From CAYINU01 sp964364855 (lineage in GTDB: Bacteria; Margulisbacteria; Marinamargulisbacteria; CAYINU01): 5,304 nucleotides of DNA. Positions 1 through 5,304 of this stretch are shown here, piece by piece; position 1 is the stretch's first letter; each line of letters begins with the position of its first letter. The DNA is taken from contig CAYINU010000096.1 of NCBI GenBank assembly GCA_964364855.1, positions 1 through 5,304 of the forward strand. The letters run 5' to 3'. The position numbers and the translations under genes are program-made. The notes under the pieces were generated by a model. The model did not search any database, was not told the DNA's origin, and was given only the letters and a program-made list of their open reading frames with translations.

Positions 1-196
1 GCCCGTTGAGCCGCGCCACATCCCAAAATCCCAGCAAAGTCGGATCCATCGCCCGAAGCACAGGTGAGGCCGGCAGGATGGGTAACCAAGCGCCTTGGTA
101 GCGATACGACATCGAATAGGGGCCGGTGATCGGCGTTTGGGAACGAACCGCGACGACGGACCGCGGCTTGGCATTGGGCGCCAGCCGGACCGCAAA
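1..196 (-). other. Start of a further Ig-like module, cut by the window edge (residues 1703-1767)
   Basis: After the unknown region the beta-sandwich style returns: F-A-V-R-L-A-P (1703-1709), S-V-V-A-V (1715-1719), Y-S-M-S-Y-R-Y-Q-G-A-W-L-P-I (1729-1742) and then L-L-G-F-W-D-V-A-R-L-N-G (1756-1767), where the window stops. The pairing of Y-x-x-x-Y-x-x-x-G-x-W-x-x-I with L-G-x-W-D-x-x-x-L-x-G is characteristic of bacterial Ig-like modules that continue with 'x-Y-x-L-x-(L/V)'. Domain 6 has a comparable arrangement (F520-E-L-L-L, L563-G-Y-L-E, G579-K-Y-D-L). This predicts that the gene continues beyond position 1 for at least another strand pair. Confidence 0.6.
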
Positions 197-3100
197 CGCA
201 TCTCCCAGCGGCAAACCCGGCACGATGCCCCCGACAACCAAGGCCACGTGCTGGTCCCCGTTTTCATCGAGCAACGCCACGTCCTGCGGCGAAACCTTGG
301 TTAATCGCAAATGGGGATTGATCACCGCCACGCCATTTTGGCGCCATAACGCACTTTTTAGCGATTCATAAGAAGGCCCTTTGGGCAAGGGGTAGGCGGA
401 AAAAACACTGACCTCCACGGCATCTCCGCCTTTGCCCGAGGCCAAGTCAAAAATGGGTGGCACAAACCGGTCCACCCACCCCTGCAGCTGACCATATCGG
501 GTTTCCAGTAACGGATCCATCGCACTGGTCCACTCCCGTCCCCAGGCCGTATCCCCAATCCCCACCACCACTTCCCCTTGGCTAACCGATGCGCTCAGCG
601 CAGACAGATAATCCTCCGGCTCGCTGCTCACCACACTCACCTGCACTTTGCGGTCCATCTGCGGCACCAGCGCGCTCTTGGGCCATGTGCGGTCAATGTG
701 CAGCCACCGCGTCAAAAACGCCTCCAAATGACCGTCCGGGCTGGCCTGCCACCGGTAGTCGGTTTGCCCCGGCTGCGCCGTTTGCCGATCCATGGTCACC
801 GTCCATTCGTAGCTGGGAAAGGTGGCCCGCACCCCGTCCTCCGGGATGAGTACCGAAAACAGCTGGGCATCGGCCAACGTAAACGGGTCTTTTTCGCCGC
901 TAAACCGAATGGCCTCCAGCCGGTAGTCCGTGTGACGTTCGCTATACATACTGTCAAAATCCCGCAACGCCTTGGCATGGGCCGCCTTGGCAATCTCCAT
1001 ACCCTGCGGGCCTAACGGCAATCGCACCATGGATACCGACCCGGGATGCGCCTCCGCACTGACCGCCCCGTTTTTGGCGATGGCCTCTCCCCGAAACACA
1101 GTGGCCGGGGCATCGGCCGGGACCACATTCGGACTGAATTTCACCATTTTATTATCCAGATTTTTGTAGTTCATCAACACCAACTGAAAATTTTCTCCGG
1201 ACAAATAGCTCTGCTCGGCCGCGATGCCGATTTCGCTCTCGGTCGTCAGCCCGTCTGAGCGGCGTTCGGAGATCAGATCAAACGGCCGGGCCGCGACCGC
1301 CACCGACCGCTTTAGCAAAGATTCTTGCGCGTCAGAGTCCATATCCGCCAATCGGGTATATGCCCGGTCCAACGTCATCATCCGATCCGTCAGCAGCGCG
1401 TTGTACCGGTCGGCCGACAGCTCATAAAACGCCGTGCTGGGGAAACCCAGATACCGCTCGTCCTGGAAATGAATCCCCAACTGCGTCGTCCGCTTTTTGT
1501 CCCCGCCGACCACCCCAAACCACGGGTAATACCGGTGGGTGAGGCGGTTGAAGGGGCGGGGTTCAATAATCATCGACACCTTGAGTTTGGAGTCAATGAA
1601 TCTTCCGCCACTTCGGTTTTGAGGAAACTTAACTAAAGTGGCAGAAAGACCTCGGAATATGTTTTTTCGCGAATATGCTTCGTTTCCGTCATCACTAATC
1701 AGCAGTTTCTCTTTCGATATCGCATCCCCCTCCACCGTACTCTGATTCCAGTCGGGGTAGGAAGCCCGTGCGGGATTGGGGATCTCGATCATCTTCCCGG
1801 GTAAATACCCCTGCTGTGGGCCCTGGACCCGTATCGTCGCCGGCTGGGCGTCCATCGTTTCGTCATAGCGCATCTCCCCCATCTCAAGATCCTGGGCCCA
1901 TTCGTCCATTTTCCGGCCGTCGGGCATCAGGATTTCGACTTTGATGTGGTTGGCCACAAATTCCGGGGCAGGCCGGTGGTTTTGGCCGCCGGCACCTCCG
2001 TCGTCATATAAAAAGGTGTCGTTAATTTCCATGTCAAAATGGGCAGGATCGATCACCCAGTCATACTCCCGCTCAATCGCAAAGTTCTGGTCTTCTCGCG
2101 CTGCCCACGCATTCCTATCTATCCACCCAAACCACCCGTTGGTGTGGTCAAACCAATACCGCCGCTTGCCGTAGTAGGTCACTTTGACCTTGACCTTCAT
2201 CGTGTCAAACCACCGATGGGCCAGGACGACAAAGGGATATAGCGGGTACGCAGGCACCTCCTGGATGCCCTCCACCACTTCTAGCTTCATGCCCACCCTC
2301 AGCGGCGGATACAGGGTGCCGGTGAGGGCCGTTTGCCAGCCGAATCCACTCCCGCCCACCGCATGGTCCGCCCGGACCCCATCCAGGGTCAGCGGATCTC
2401 CCAAAGACGCCAATATCCCACTCGTCAGCTGGCGATGCGACACTTGCAGCGTGACGGGGGCCGACAGCGTTTGTTTCTCCCCGGTATCGGTCACCACCTC
2501 CACAATCAGGACATACCGTTGATCCAGCGGGGCGATCTGCCCGTCGTCAGTCCGCCCCTCCCAGATCACCCGCTGCGTCGGACCCCCAAACCAGCGCTCG
2601 TTTTGCAAAAGGGTGCGGATACGCCGGCCAGCGGCATCCCCTACCCAGGCGGCGACCCGGACCGCTTGGTTGACCCGGATGGCCATATCGGCCACATCGT
2701 TTTGATTTCTACGCTCGGCACCGCGGGTACGCTCCTCGCGGTCGGCACCGTGTGCCTCCGCTAGGGGATCCAGTAATCGCGTCTCCCATTTGTTCTCCCA
2801 CACCACCGTCAGCGGACTGGATACCGTCACCCGTTGCGTCACCGTTTTGACCGCATACGCCCCCACTTGCTCCGCTGTCACACGGATGTCATAGGCCCCG
2901 CCGGGCACCGTCGCACCCGCCCCATCGGTCAGTGGCCATGCCACCACCGTTTTTTCGGCGGATCCGGCCGCATTCGGCAGGACCACCCAAGATTGACCGC
3001 CCTGAGGTTGCGCCCGTGTTCGGCCCACCCACATCGGCACCTCCGAGTGTAGCTGCACCATCAACGCCCTGGTGAGGGTTTTGAACCGAATTTCGGATAC

Positions 3101-5304
3101 CCCTTGCAGCCGCCAGCCCAGTCCGGCAGGGGTCACGGACCCCACCGACTGTTGGATGTGGAGTGATTGCGCGTCGAAACCGCTGATATTGAGATCCGTT
3201 TGCCCATCGGTGCTTTTGACCACCCATTGGTCTTGTTCGCGAAACACGTACACCCCACTGGCCGACATCTGGGCCGGCACACTGGCCGCCATGTCCGTGG
3301 CAAACGCCCCAATGGTCTGGGCCCATACCGTTTTTGACGTTTGAACTTGGATGACCTCTACCGCCACATTCGCCGTCGCACCCAGCACCGCAATATCCAG
3401 TGTCACACGCTCCCCCGGGCCATATGACTGCCGGGCCAAAGGCGCCACCGACAACACCATCGGTTGTCGGATATCTCCGCCACCGGAGGGAAACACCATC
3501 ACACTTCGGCGGAAGTCCTGCGCCACACCTGATGACTCCACCACCCGCAACACCAGGTCATATTTCCCACTCACTAGCGGCGGTTCACCTTCTTTTTCCA
3601 CTTCCAAATACCCCAGTGTGTCCGACACCCGTGCTTCGGACCGGCCCTCGTGGGACAGCCCATCGCTGCGATACCGCGGCGTCACCACCAGTCGGGGATG
3701 GGGTCGGGGAACCGCATCCCCCGGACCCTGTAACAGCAACTCGAATTTGGAAAAATCCGACCGGTTAGTCAAGTCAAAATCCATAGCCACACCCACGATG
3801 GGCACAACGCCGCTAACCAAAGCCCCTTCCGGTGGTGAGGCCAATCGGACTTCGCCGCCTTCTTTTAACACAGTCAACCGTTGAACGGTTTTGTTCTGAT
3901 ACCCATCCGTCACCGTTAGGGCCACGGTATATGCACCTCGTGGGTACTTGCTCAGATTCAGATCCCAACTGGCACGAGACCCGCCATTCACATTGCGGGT
4001 GGGGAAGGCGTCGATGACGTGATCGTCCCGATCAATAACACGTACGGACAGCCAGAACGACCGGTCAGGCTGTGCGGCCGGAACGGCCGTCAGATGGACG
4101 GTGTAGCCATGCTGGCTGCCCACAATCAGCGGCGATGCTTTGAATTCGGATAGCCCAGGCACCGTCCGCGCCAGCGTAAAATTCGCCGTGGTTTGCGTGA
4201 CATTGCCCGCCGCATCAGACAAAACGCCCACGATGGCGTAGGCCCCATCCGTCAACCGGACATCGGCCAATGTCCACTTCACGACGCCATTTCCCGTACC
4301 GGTCAGATTCTCCTGGGCCATCACATCCCCTGCCGCCGACTGCAATTGCACCAGTCCGCTGACCCCCTCATTGGCCTTGACCGTCGCCACCACCCACTCA
4401 TCCACCGCCGTATACACACTGCGGGAGGTCTGGAGTCTCACCAACGGCTTCACATCATCTAATATCAACACCGTCTCCGCCTGGGTCCGGTGACCCGCCT
4501 CGTCCCAAACCGTGACCTGCACGTTGTACGTTCCGGCCGTTGCGGCAGTGCCGTTGGTAGTTAACCCATCCCAAAACCATGCCCGTTCCCCACCCGGTAT
4601 TTGGAGTAGCACGCTGCGCGTCACCACCTGACCCTGACTATCCGACACGGTTAGATTTACGGTGGGAAAACGGGTCGTCATATTGTCGGTCACCACCCAC
4701 CCGACAGACAGCGGCCGTTTGGCCAGTGTACCCGGATGCCGCGGCGCCAGCGGCGCCAGACTGACCTGCGGTGGCGTGTGGTCCACGTAAAATACATACT
4801 GAAGTAACGATTCCGACGCCCCGTCTTTGGCGTTGACTTTGATTTGATAGCTGCCTTCTTTTAAGGTCAGTGGCAAGTCGGCCTTTAATAGCCGGGTCAG
4901 ATTCTGTCTTTCCAGCGGTTGGACCCGCAGACTCGCCGTCATATTTTCCGAATTCACCATCACCGACTCGATTTTGACCGTCGTATTCATCTCATCGGTA
5001 TACACCGGCGCCCGATATTCAAAATGCAAGTTCATCTGGTGATCCTTTACCACCTGGTTGATCCCAGGTGACAGGGTGTCTAGGAGCGGTTGCAACGCCA
5101 CCCCTTGTTTAAACAACACCAACGTCTGCCGGTTCTGATGGCCGCCGGCGTTCTCGGACCGAAACGAGATCACATTCAGCCCTTCCAACAGTTGCAAAGG
5201 CGGCGTTTCAAACTCACCGTTTCCGGAAATGGTGTCGATCCGCGTCCATCCCGAGTAGTTTAGTGAATACGACACCGTCGAGACCTGGGGAGACACATCA
5301 TAAA
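1..5304 (-). CDS. Giant multi-domain Ig-like/FlgD-like repeat protein, internal fragment (both ends outside window)
   Basis: One minus-strand frame is open across the whole window: 1767 codons from 5302 to 2, with no stop and no possible true start or end inside. With three stops in 64 codons such a run cannot be chance, and the translation behaves like protein throughout: alternating beta-strand patterns, G-x-Y turns and conserved Trp, with residue numbering consistent at every landmark checked. The first ~955 residues form about eight or nine diverged Ig-like beta-sandwich modules. Residues 956-1702 are unfamiliar, and 1703-1767 begin another Ig-like module. My translation contains no cysteine and no hydrophobic stretch long enough for a membrane helix. 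By family knowledge, proteins of this build are usually exported and act in adhesion, surface structure or scaffolding; that is inference here. The fragment alone exceeds most bacterial proteins, so the full gene may be much longer. Confidence is high for the reading frame and low for function. Confidence 0.96.
944..1000 (-). other. Second probable helix in the unknown region (residues 1435-1453)
   Basis: The segment M1435-E-I-A-K-A-A-H-A-K-A-L-R-D-F-D-S-M-Y is rich in Ala, Lys and Glu and lacks Pro and Gly, a typical amphipathic helix composition. It follows a Pro/Gly-containing turn (L-P-L-G-P-Q-G) and precedes a strand-like stretch (Y-R-L-E-A-I-R-F). This is structural evidence only; no functional motif is visible. 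Confidence 0.4.
1307..1438 (-). other. Probable helical segment in the unknown region (residues 1289-1332)
   Basis: Forty-four residues without Pro or Gly and with a helical hydrophobic rhythm: A1291, Y1293, L1295, Y1300, L1303-L1304, M1308-M1309, L1311, Y1315, L1318, M1321, and L1329-L1330. Arg, Asp and Glu are interspersed. It is one of the few stretches in this protein not predicted by eye to be beta. It could pack against the neighbouring sheet or form an inter-domain linker. A coiled coil is possible but the heptad spacing is not regular. Confidence 0.45.
1601..1720 (-). other. AT-rich patch with different codon use inside the gene (residues 1195-1234)
   Basis: By hand count these 120 bases hold 49 G+C (41%), against 58% at 3241-3360 and 67% at 2341-2460. 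The codons also change: CGA three times and AGA once for Arg, ATA for Ile, and CTT, TCT, ACT, TTA, GTT and CCT, where the rest of the gene prefers CGG, ATC, CTG, TCG, ACG, GTG and CCG. The frame stays open and the encoded peptide is Lys/Arg/Ser/Asn-rich (I-S-K-E-K-L-L-I-S-D-D-G-N ... R-S-G-G-R). This is consistent with a recombination or insertion tract, or with a weakly constrained loop. It carries a near-perfect inverted repeat at 1603-1646. Confidence 0.6.
1603..1646. repeat. Imperfect 11-base inverted repeat within the AT-rich patch
   Basis: Bases 1603-1613 (TTCCGCCACTT) and 1636-1646 (AAGTGGCAGAA) are reverse complements except for one position, with a 22-base spacer. The inner seven bases (GCCACTT/AAGTGGC) match perfectly. 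The loop is long and no T-run follows on the minus strand, so it does not look like an intrinsic terminator, and it lies inside coding sequence. It may be chance or a relic of an insertion. Confidence 0.4.
2105..2233 (-). other. Aromatic-rich beta-like segment (residues 1024-1066)
   Basis: Twelve of 43 residues are aromatic: F1024, W1031, F1032, Y1043, Y1044, Y1049, W1050, F1051, W1057, F1058, W1060 and W1066. They surround an alternating Lys-Val strand (K1036-V-K-V-K-V1041) and a basic turn G-K-R-R (1045-1048). Exposed Trp/Tyr clusters on beta sheets are common in carbohydrate-binding modules, but they also occur in ordinary hydrophobic cores. I see no sequence signature of a named carbohydrate-binding family, so this is noted as composition only. 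Confidence 0.5.
2438..2815 (-). other. Domain 8: FlgD-like Ig module with charged insert (residues 830-955)
   Basis: This is the clearest FlgD-like domain in the window. The core is V881-R-V-A-A-W-V-G-D889-A-A-G-R-R-I-R-T-L898, then V912-I-W914-E-G-R-T-D-D-G921-Q, then Q-R-Y930-V-L-I-V-E-V-V-T-D and a final strand V-T-L-Q-V-S (950-955). 'V-x-V-x-V-x-D-x-x-G-R-x-(V/I)-R-x-L ... W-(D/E)-G-R-x-D-x-G ... Y-x-(L/V)' is the standard signature of FlgD-type Ig modules. These often sit near the C-terminus of secreted proteins; here the chain carries on for more than 800 residues. The usual Asn/Pro/Gly-Asp-Gly lead-in is replaced by a highly charged stretch (residues 849-872). A flagellar hook-cap role is not implied. 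Confidence 0.8.
2687..2758 (-). other. Charged insert in the FlgD-like module (residues 849-872)
   Basis: Of the 24 residues, 12 are charged: Glu 849, Asp 854, Arg 855, Glu 856, Glu 857, Arg 858, Arg 860, Glu 863, Arg 864, Arg 865, Asp 869 and Asp 872. There is no proline and little beta pattern, so it is probably a short helix or a mobile loop. It falls where comparable FlgD-like modules carry a short, often metal-binding S-P-N-G-D-G-type turn before the first strand. The downstream D-x-A-D-M-A-I-R-V (869-877) fits that first strand. The composition is seen directly; the comparison with family members is from general knowledge. Confidence 0.6.
2816..3100 (-). other. Domain 7b: FlgD-like Ig module (residues 735-829)
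   Basis: Strands E-I-R-F-K-T-L (737-743), A-L-M-V-Q-L-H (746-752) and S-W-V-V-L-P (771-776) lead into the closing block T-V-V-A-W789-P-L-T-D793-G794-A-G-A-T-V-P-G-G802-A-Y804-D-I-R-V (785-808) and V-K-T-V-T-Q-R-V-T-V (818-827). The W-x(3)-D-G-x-G-x-x-V-P-G-G-x-Y-x-I-x-V arrangement matches the end of the FlgD-like fold and is parallel to W244/Y259 in domain 3 and W914/Y930 in domain 8. The N-terminal half is poorly defined and the start is set only by the preceding Gly-Val joint. It leads without a gap into the next module. Confidence 0.6.
3101..3484 (-). other. Domain 7a: beta-rich module of unclear family (residues 607-734)
   Basis: After a Gly-rich linker (607-609) the segment opens with M-V-L-S-V-A-P (615-621) and Y-G-P-G-E-R-V-T-L-D-I-A-V (627-639). 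Y-x-P-G-E-x-V-x-L is a common first-strand motif of Ig-like domains in secreted bacterial proteins and in alpha-2-macroglobulin-like chains. It is followed by N-V-A-V-E-V-I-Q-V-Q (645-654), then Y-V-F-R-E-Q-D-P-W-V-V-K-S (685-697) and D-L-N-I-S-G-F-D-A-Q-S-L-H-I (703-716). The pattern is beta-rich throughout, but after about residue 660 it does not follow the simple Ig template. It may be one enlarged module or one and a half modules. The boundary at about 734 is approximate. Confidence 0.5.
3485..3859 (-). other. Domain 6: larger Ig-like module with P-x-E-G-x-x-V-x-G opening (residues 482-606)
   Basis: About 125 residues, longer than its neighbours. The opening, V-R-L-A-S-P-P-E-G-A-L-V-S-G (485-498) followed by P-I-V-G-V-A-M-D (501-508), is the classic 'P-x-x-G-x-x-V-x-G-x-V-x-I-x-G-x-A-x-D' start of bacterial Ig-like modules such as Big_7. 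Next come F520-E-L-L-L-Q-G-P-G (520-528), L-G-Y-L-E-V-E (563-569) and the closing G579-K-Y-D-L-V-L-R-V-V-E-S-S-G592. A loop of about 30 residues rich in Arg, Pro and Ser (533-560) separates the central strands and accounts for the extra length. The incomplete module at the far end of the window has the same L-G-x-(W)-D/E arrangement, which suggests the two are related. Confidence 0.68.
3860..4165 (-). other. Domain 5: Ig-like module (residues 380-481)
   Basis: A module of 102 residues. It starts G-L-S-E-F-K-A-S-P (383-391), with strands Y-T-V-H-L-T-A-V (400-407) and F-W-L-S-V-R-V-I-D (416-424), then a conserved closing block: A-S-W446-D-L-N-L (444-450), Y-P-R-G456-A-Y458-T-V-A-L-T-V-T-D466-G (453-467), and N-K-T-V-Q-R-L-T-V-L (470-479). 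The spacing W-x-L ... G-x-Y-x-V-x-L-x-V-x-D is the same as in domain 4 (W343, G353, Y355), so the two modules share a fold. The module ends at K480-E481 before a Gly-Gly linker. Binding partner and function cannot be read from sequence. Confidence 0.66.
4166..4453 (-). other. Domain 4: Ig-like module (residues 284-379)
   Basis: A module of 96 residues. It begins V-K-P-L-V-R-L, has a central pair W303-V-V-A-T-V-K-A (303-310) and L-V-Q-L-Q (317-321), and closes with V-V-K-W-T-L (340-345), L-T-D-G-A-Y (350-355), A-I-V-G-V-L-S-D-A-A-G-N (356-367) and N-F-T-L-A-R. The D-G-x-Y and S-D-A-A-G-N motifs match the ending of many bacterial Ig-like repeats (D-G-x-Y-x-(V/I)-x-V-x-A-x-D-x-A-G-N). It follows the previous FlgD-like module directly after D282-D283, giving a regular head-to-tail chain. 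It differs from its neighbours by more than length, so it is an old, diverged repeat rather than a recent duplication. Confidence 0.68.
4454..4780 (-). other. Domain 3: FlgD-like Ig module (residues 175-283)
   Basis: The module opens with T-P-P-Q-V-S-L and a Pro/Ala linker (L-A-P-L-A-P, 182-187), then strands L-S-V-G-W-V-V-T-D (192-200 region) and V-N-L-T-V-S-D-S-Q-G-Q-V-V. It ends with W242-F-W244-D245-G246-L-T-T-N-G251 ... G257-T258-Y259-N-V-Q-V-T-V-W266-D267-E-A-G270, followed by T-V-L-I-L-D-D (277-283). W-D-G-x(3)-N-G-x(5)-G-T-Y-x-V-x-V-x-V-x-D-x-A-G is the core signature of the FlgD Ig-like fold and of related C-terminal modules in secreted bacterial proteins. In flagellar FlgD this fold is part of the hook cap; here it is one of many units in a long chain, so a flagellar role is not implied. 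This is among the best-supported module calls in the window. Confidence 0.75.
4742..4759 (-). repeat. Exact tandem 9-base repeat encoding L-A-P-L-A-P
   Basis: Bases 4742-4750 and 4751-4759 are identical (CGGCGCCAG on the plus strand) and, read on the minus strand, encode L-A-P twice (residues 182-187) at the start of domain 3. The unit contains the palindrome GGCGCC. A three-residue in-frame duplication in a Pro/Ala linker is tolerated easily and probably arose by slippage. Confidence 0.7.
4781..5104 (-). other. Domain 2: Ig-like beta-sandwich module (residues 67-174)
   Basis: About 108 residues with alternating hydrophobic strands: Q-M-N-L-H-F-E-Y (89-96), T-V-K-I-E-S-V (108-114), A-S-L-R-V (123-127) and the closing pair L-T-L-K-E-G-S-Y-Q-I-K-V-N-A-K-D-G-A (145-162), then a final strand Q-Y-V-F-Y-V-D (168-174). 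The 'L-x-E-G-x-Y-x-I-x-V-x-A-x-D' ending is typical of Ig-like folds in bacterial surface proteins and resembles the closing strands of the modules that follow. The boundary with the next module is the linker D174-H-T-P-P-Q-V, a 'D-x-T-x-P' joint often seen between tandem Ig-like domains. Bases 4795-4880 are visibly more AT-rich than the flanks. No specific family is recognised. Confidence 0.6.
5105..5302 (-). other. Domain 1: C-terminal part of an Ig-like module (residues 1-66), cut by window edge
   Basis: The segment shows two halves: a strand with S-x-N-Y-S-G-W-T-R-I-D (residues 13-23), then E-F-E-T-P-P-L-Q-L-L-E-G-L-N-V-I-S-F-R-S-E-N-A-G-G (30-54), and a closing strand Q-T-L-V-L-F (59-64). 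The pattern 'L-x-L-x-E-G-x-N-x-I-x-(F/V)-x-(S/A)-x-(N/D)-x-(A)-G' is the hallmark of small bacterial Ig-like modules of the glucodextranase-B-like or Big type, where E-G-x-N sits in the turn before the last strands. These modules normally serve as spacers or binding domains in secreted proteins. The module seems to lack its first strand, which would lie beyond 5304. The family name is a pattern-level guess. Confidence 0.6.

Larger units (their letters stand above)
197..2437 (-). other. Long non-repetitive region of unknown family (residues 956-1702)
   Basis: About 747 residues in which I find neither the Ig-like closing motif nor any enzyme signature. It is not low complexity: Trp, Tyr and Phe are plentiful, and strand-like and helix-like stretches alternate, so it should be folded, probably into several domains. 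Landmarks are the aromatic-rich segment 1024-1066; an acidic segment with D-T-F-L-Y-D-D-G-G-A-G-G (1095-1106); P-W-F-G-V-V-G-G-D (1260-1268); probable helices at 1289-1332 and 1435-1453; S-Y-L-S-G-E-N-F-Q-L-V-L-M-N-Y; G-E-V-V-V-G-I-G-D-T-A-W-G (1576-1588); and G-V-A-V-I-N-P-H-L-R-L (1657-1667). No catalytic triad, nucleotide-binding loop or metal-binding HExxH is seen. As the largest departure from the repeat architecture, it could be a functional head or a binding region. Confidence 0.55.

Noticed and set aside
578..1015. Plus-strand ORF of 145 codons, and other plus ORFs such as 2333-2764
   Set aside because: Antisense shadows with His/Arg/Pro-rich composition; the minus-strand frame beneath is continuous and protein-like.
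1603..1646. Inverted repeat as a transcription terminator or gene boundary
   Set aside because: The spacer is too long, there is no T-run, and the coding frame continues through it on both sides.
2438..2815. A flagellar hook-cap protein FlgD
   Set aside because: Only the Ig-like fold signature matches. The domain is one of many in a giant chain, and FlgD itself is a small protein with a different N-terminal region.
2889..3326. Minus-strand ORF of 145 codons in another frame
   Set aside because: It is a frame-shifted shadow of domain 7 of the real gene, with Gly/Arg-rich, unstructured sequence and no sensible start context.
3351..3884. Plus-strand ORF of 177 codons, and an overlapping 122-codon ORF at 3400-3768
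   Set aside because: They lie antisense to domains 5 and 6 of the minus-strand gene. The translations are rich in Ser, Thr, Pro and Arg with no domain pattern, as expected from reading the opposite strand of a GC-rich coding sequence.
4742..4759. Tandem repeat as part of a CRISPR or VNTR array
   Set aside because: Only two 9-base copies, in frame, in a Pro/Ala linker; there are no spacers and no further copies.
1..5304. tRNA, rRNA, riboswitch, promoter, insertion sequence or CRISPR
   Set aside because: The whole window is occupied by an unbroken coding frame with no intergenic gap, and I found no cloverleaf, transposase-like sequence or regularly spaced repeat.

Overview
The window lies entirely inside one very large protein-coding gene on the minus strand. 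Reading the reverse complement from position 5302 down to position 2 gives 1767 consecutive codons without a stop. The frame is open at both edges, so start codon, signal peptide, C-terminus, promoter and terminator are all outside. There is no intergenic DNA. The plus strand, and the other minus frames, contain only short unrelated ORFs of the kind expected opposite a GC-rich gene. Residues below are numbered from the first full codon (residue 1 = bases 5302-5300, residue 1767 = bases 4-2).

Layout in protein order (right to left on the given strand): the first ~955 residues (5302-2438) are a string of about eight or nine beta-sandwich, Ig-like modules of roughly 65-130 residues. They are strongly diverged from one another. 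Several end in a strand pattern W-x-x-(D)-G ... G-x-Y-x-(V/I)-x-V, typical of FlgD-like Ig folds and related bacterial surface modules. The clearest are residues 175-283 (W244-D245-G246 and G257-T258-Y259) and 830-955 (D889-A-A-G-R-R-I-R-T-L with W914-E-G-R and Y930). Residues 956-1702 (2437-197) are a long non-repetitive stretch that I do not recognise. It has an aromatic-rich beta-like segment, two probable helical segments and a short AT-rich patch with different codon use. The last ~65 residues (196-1) look like the beginning of another Ig-like module, cut by the window edge.

The product is best described as a giant, cysteine-free, multi-domain, probably secreted or cell-surface bacterial protein of at least 1767 residues. 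No enzyme active site, transmembrane segment, anchor or secretion signal is visible here, so its role (adhesin, surface layer or appendage component, or scaffold) is open.

Organism: bacterial, moderately GC-rich (two 120-base samples counted by hand gave 58% and 67% G+C). Giant genes of Ig-like and FlgD-like modules are common in environmental, often uncultured bacterial phyla. I cannot place this one further from sequence alone. No multi-gene system can be seen, because only part of one gene is present.
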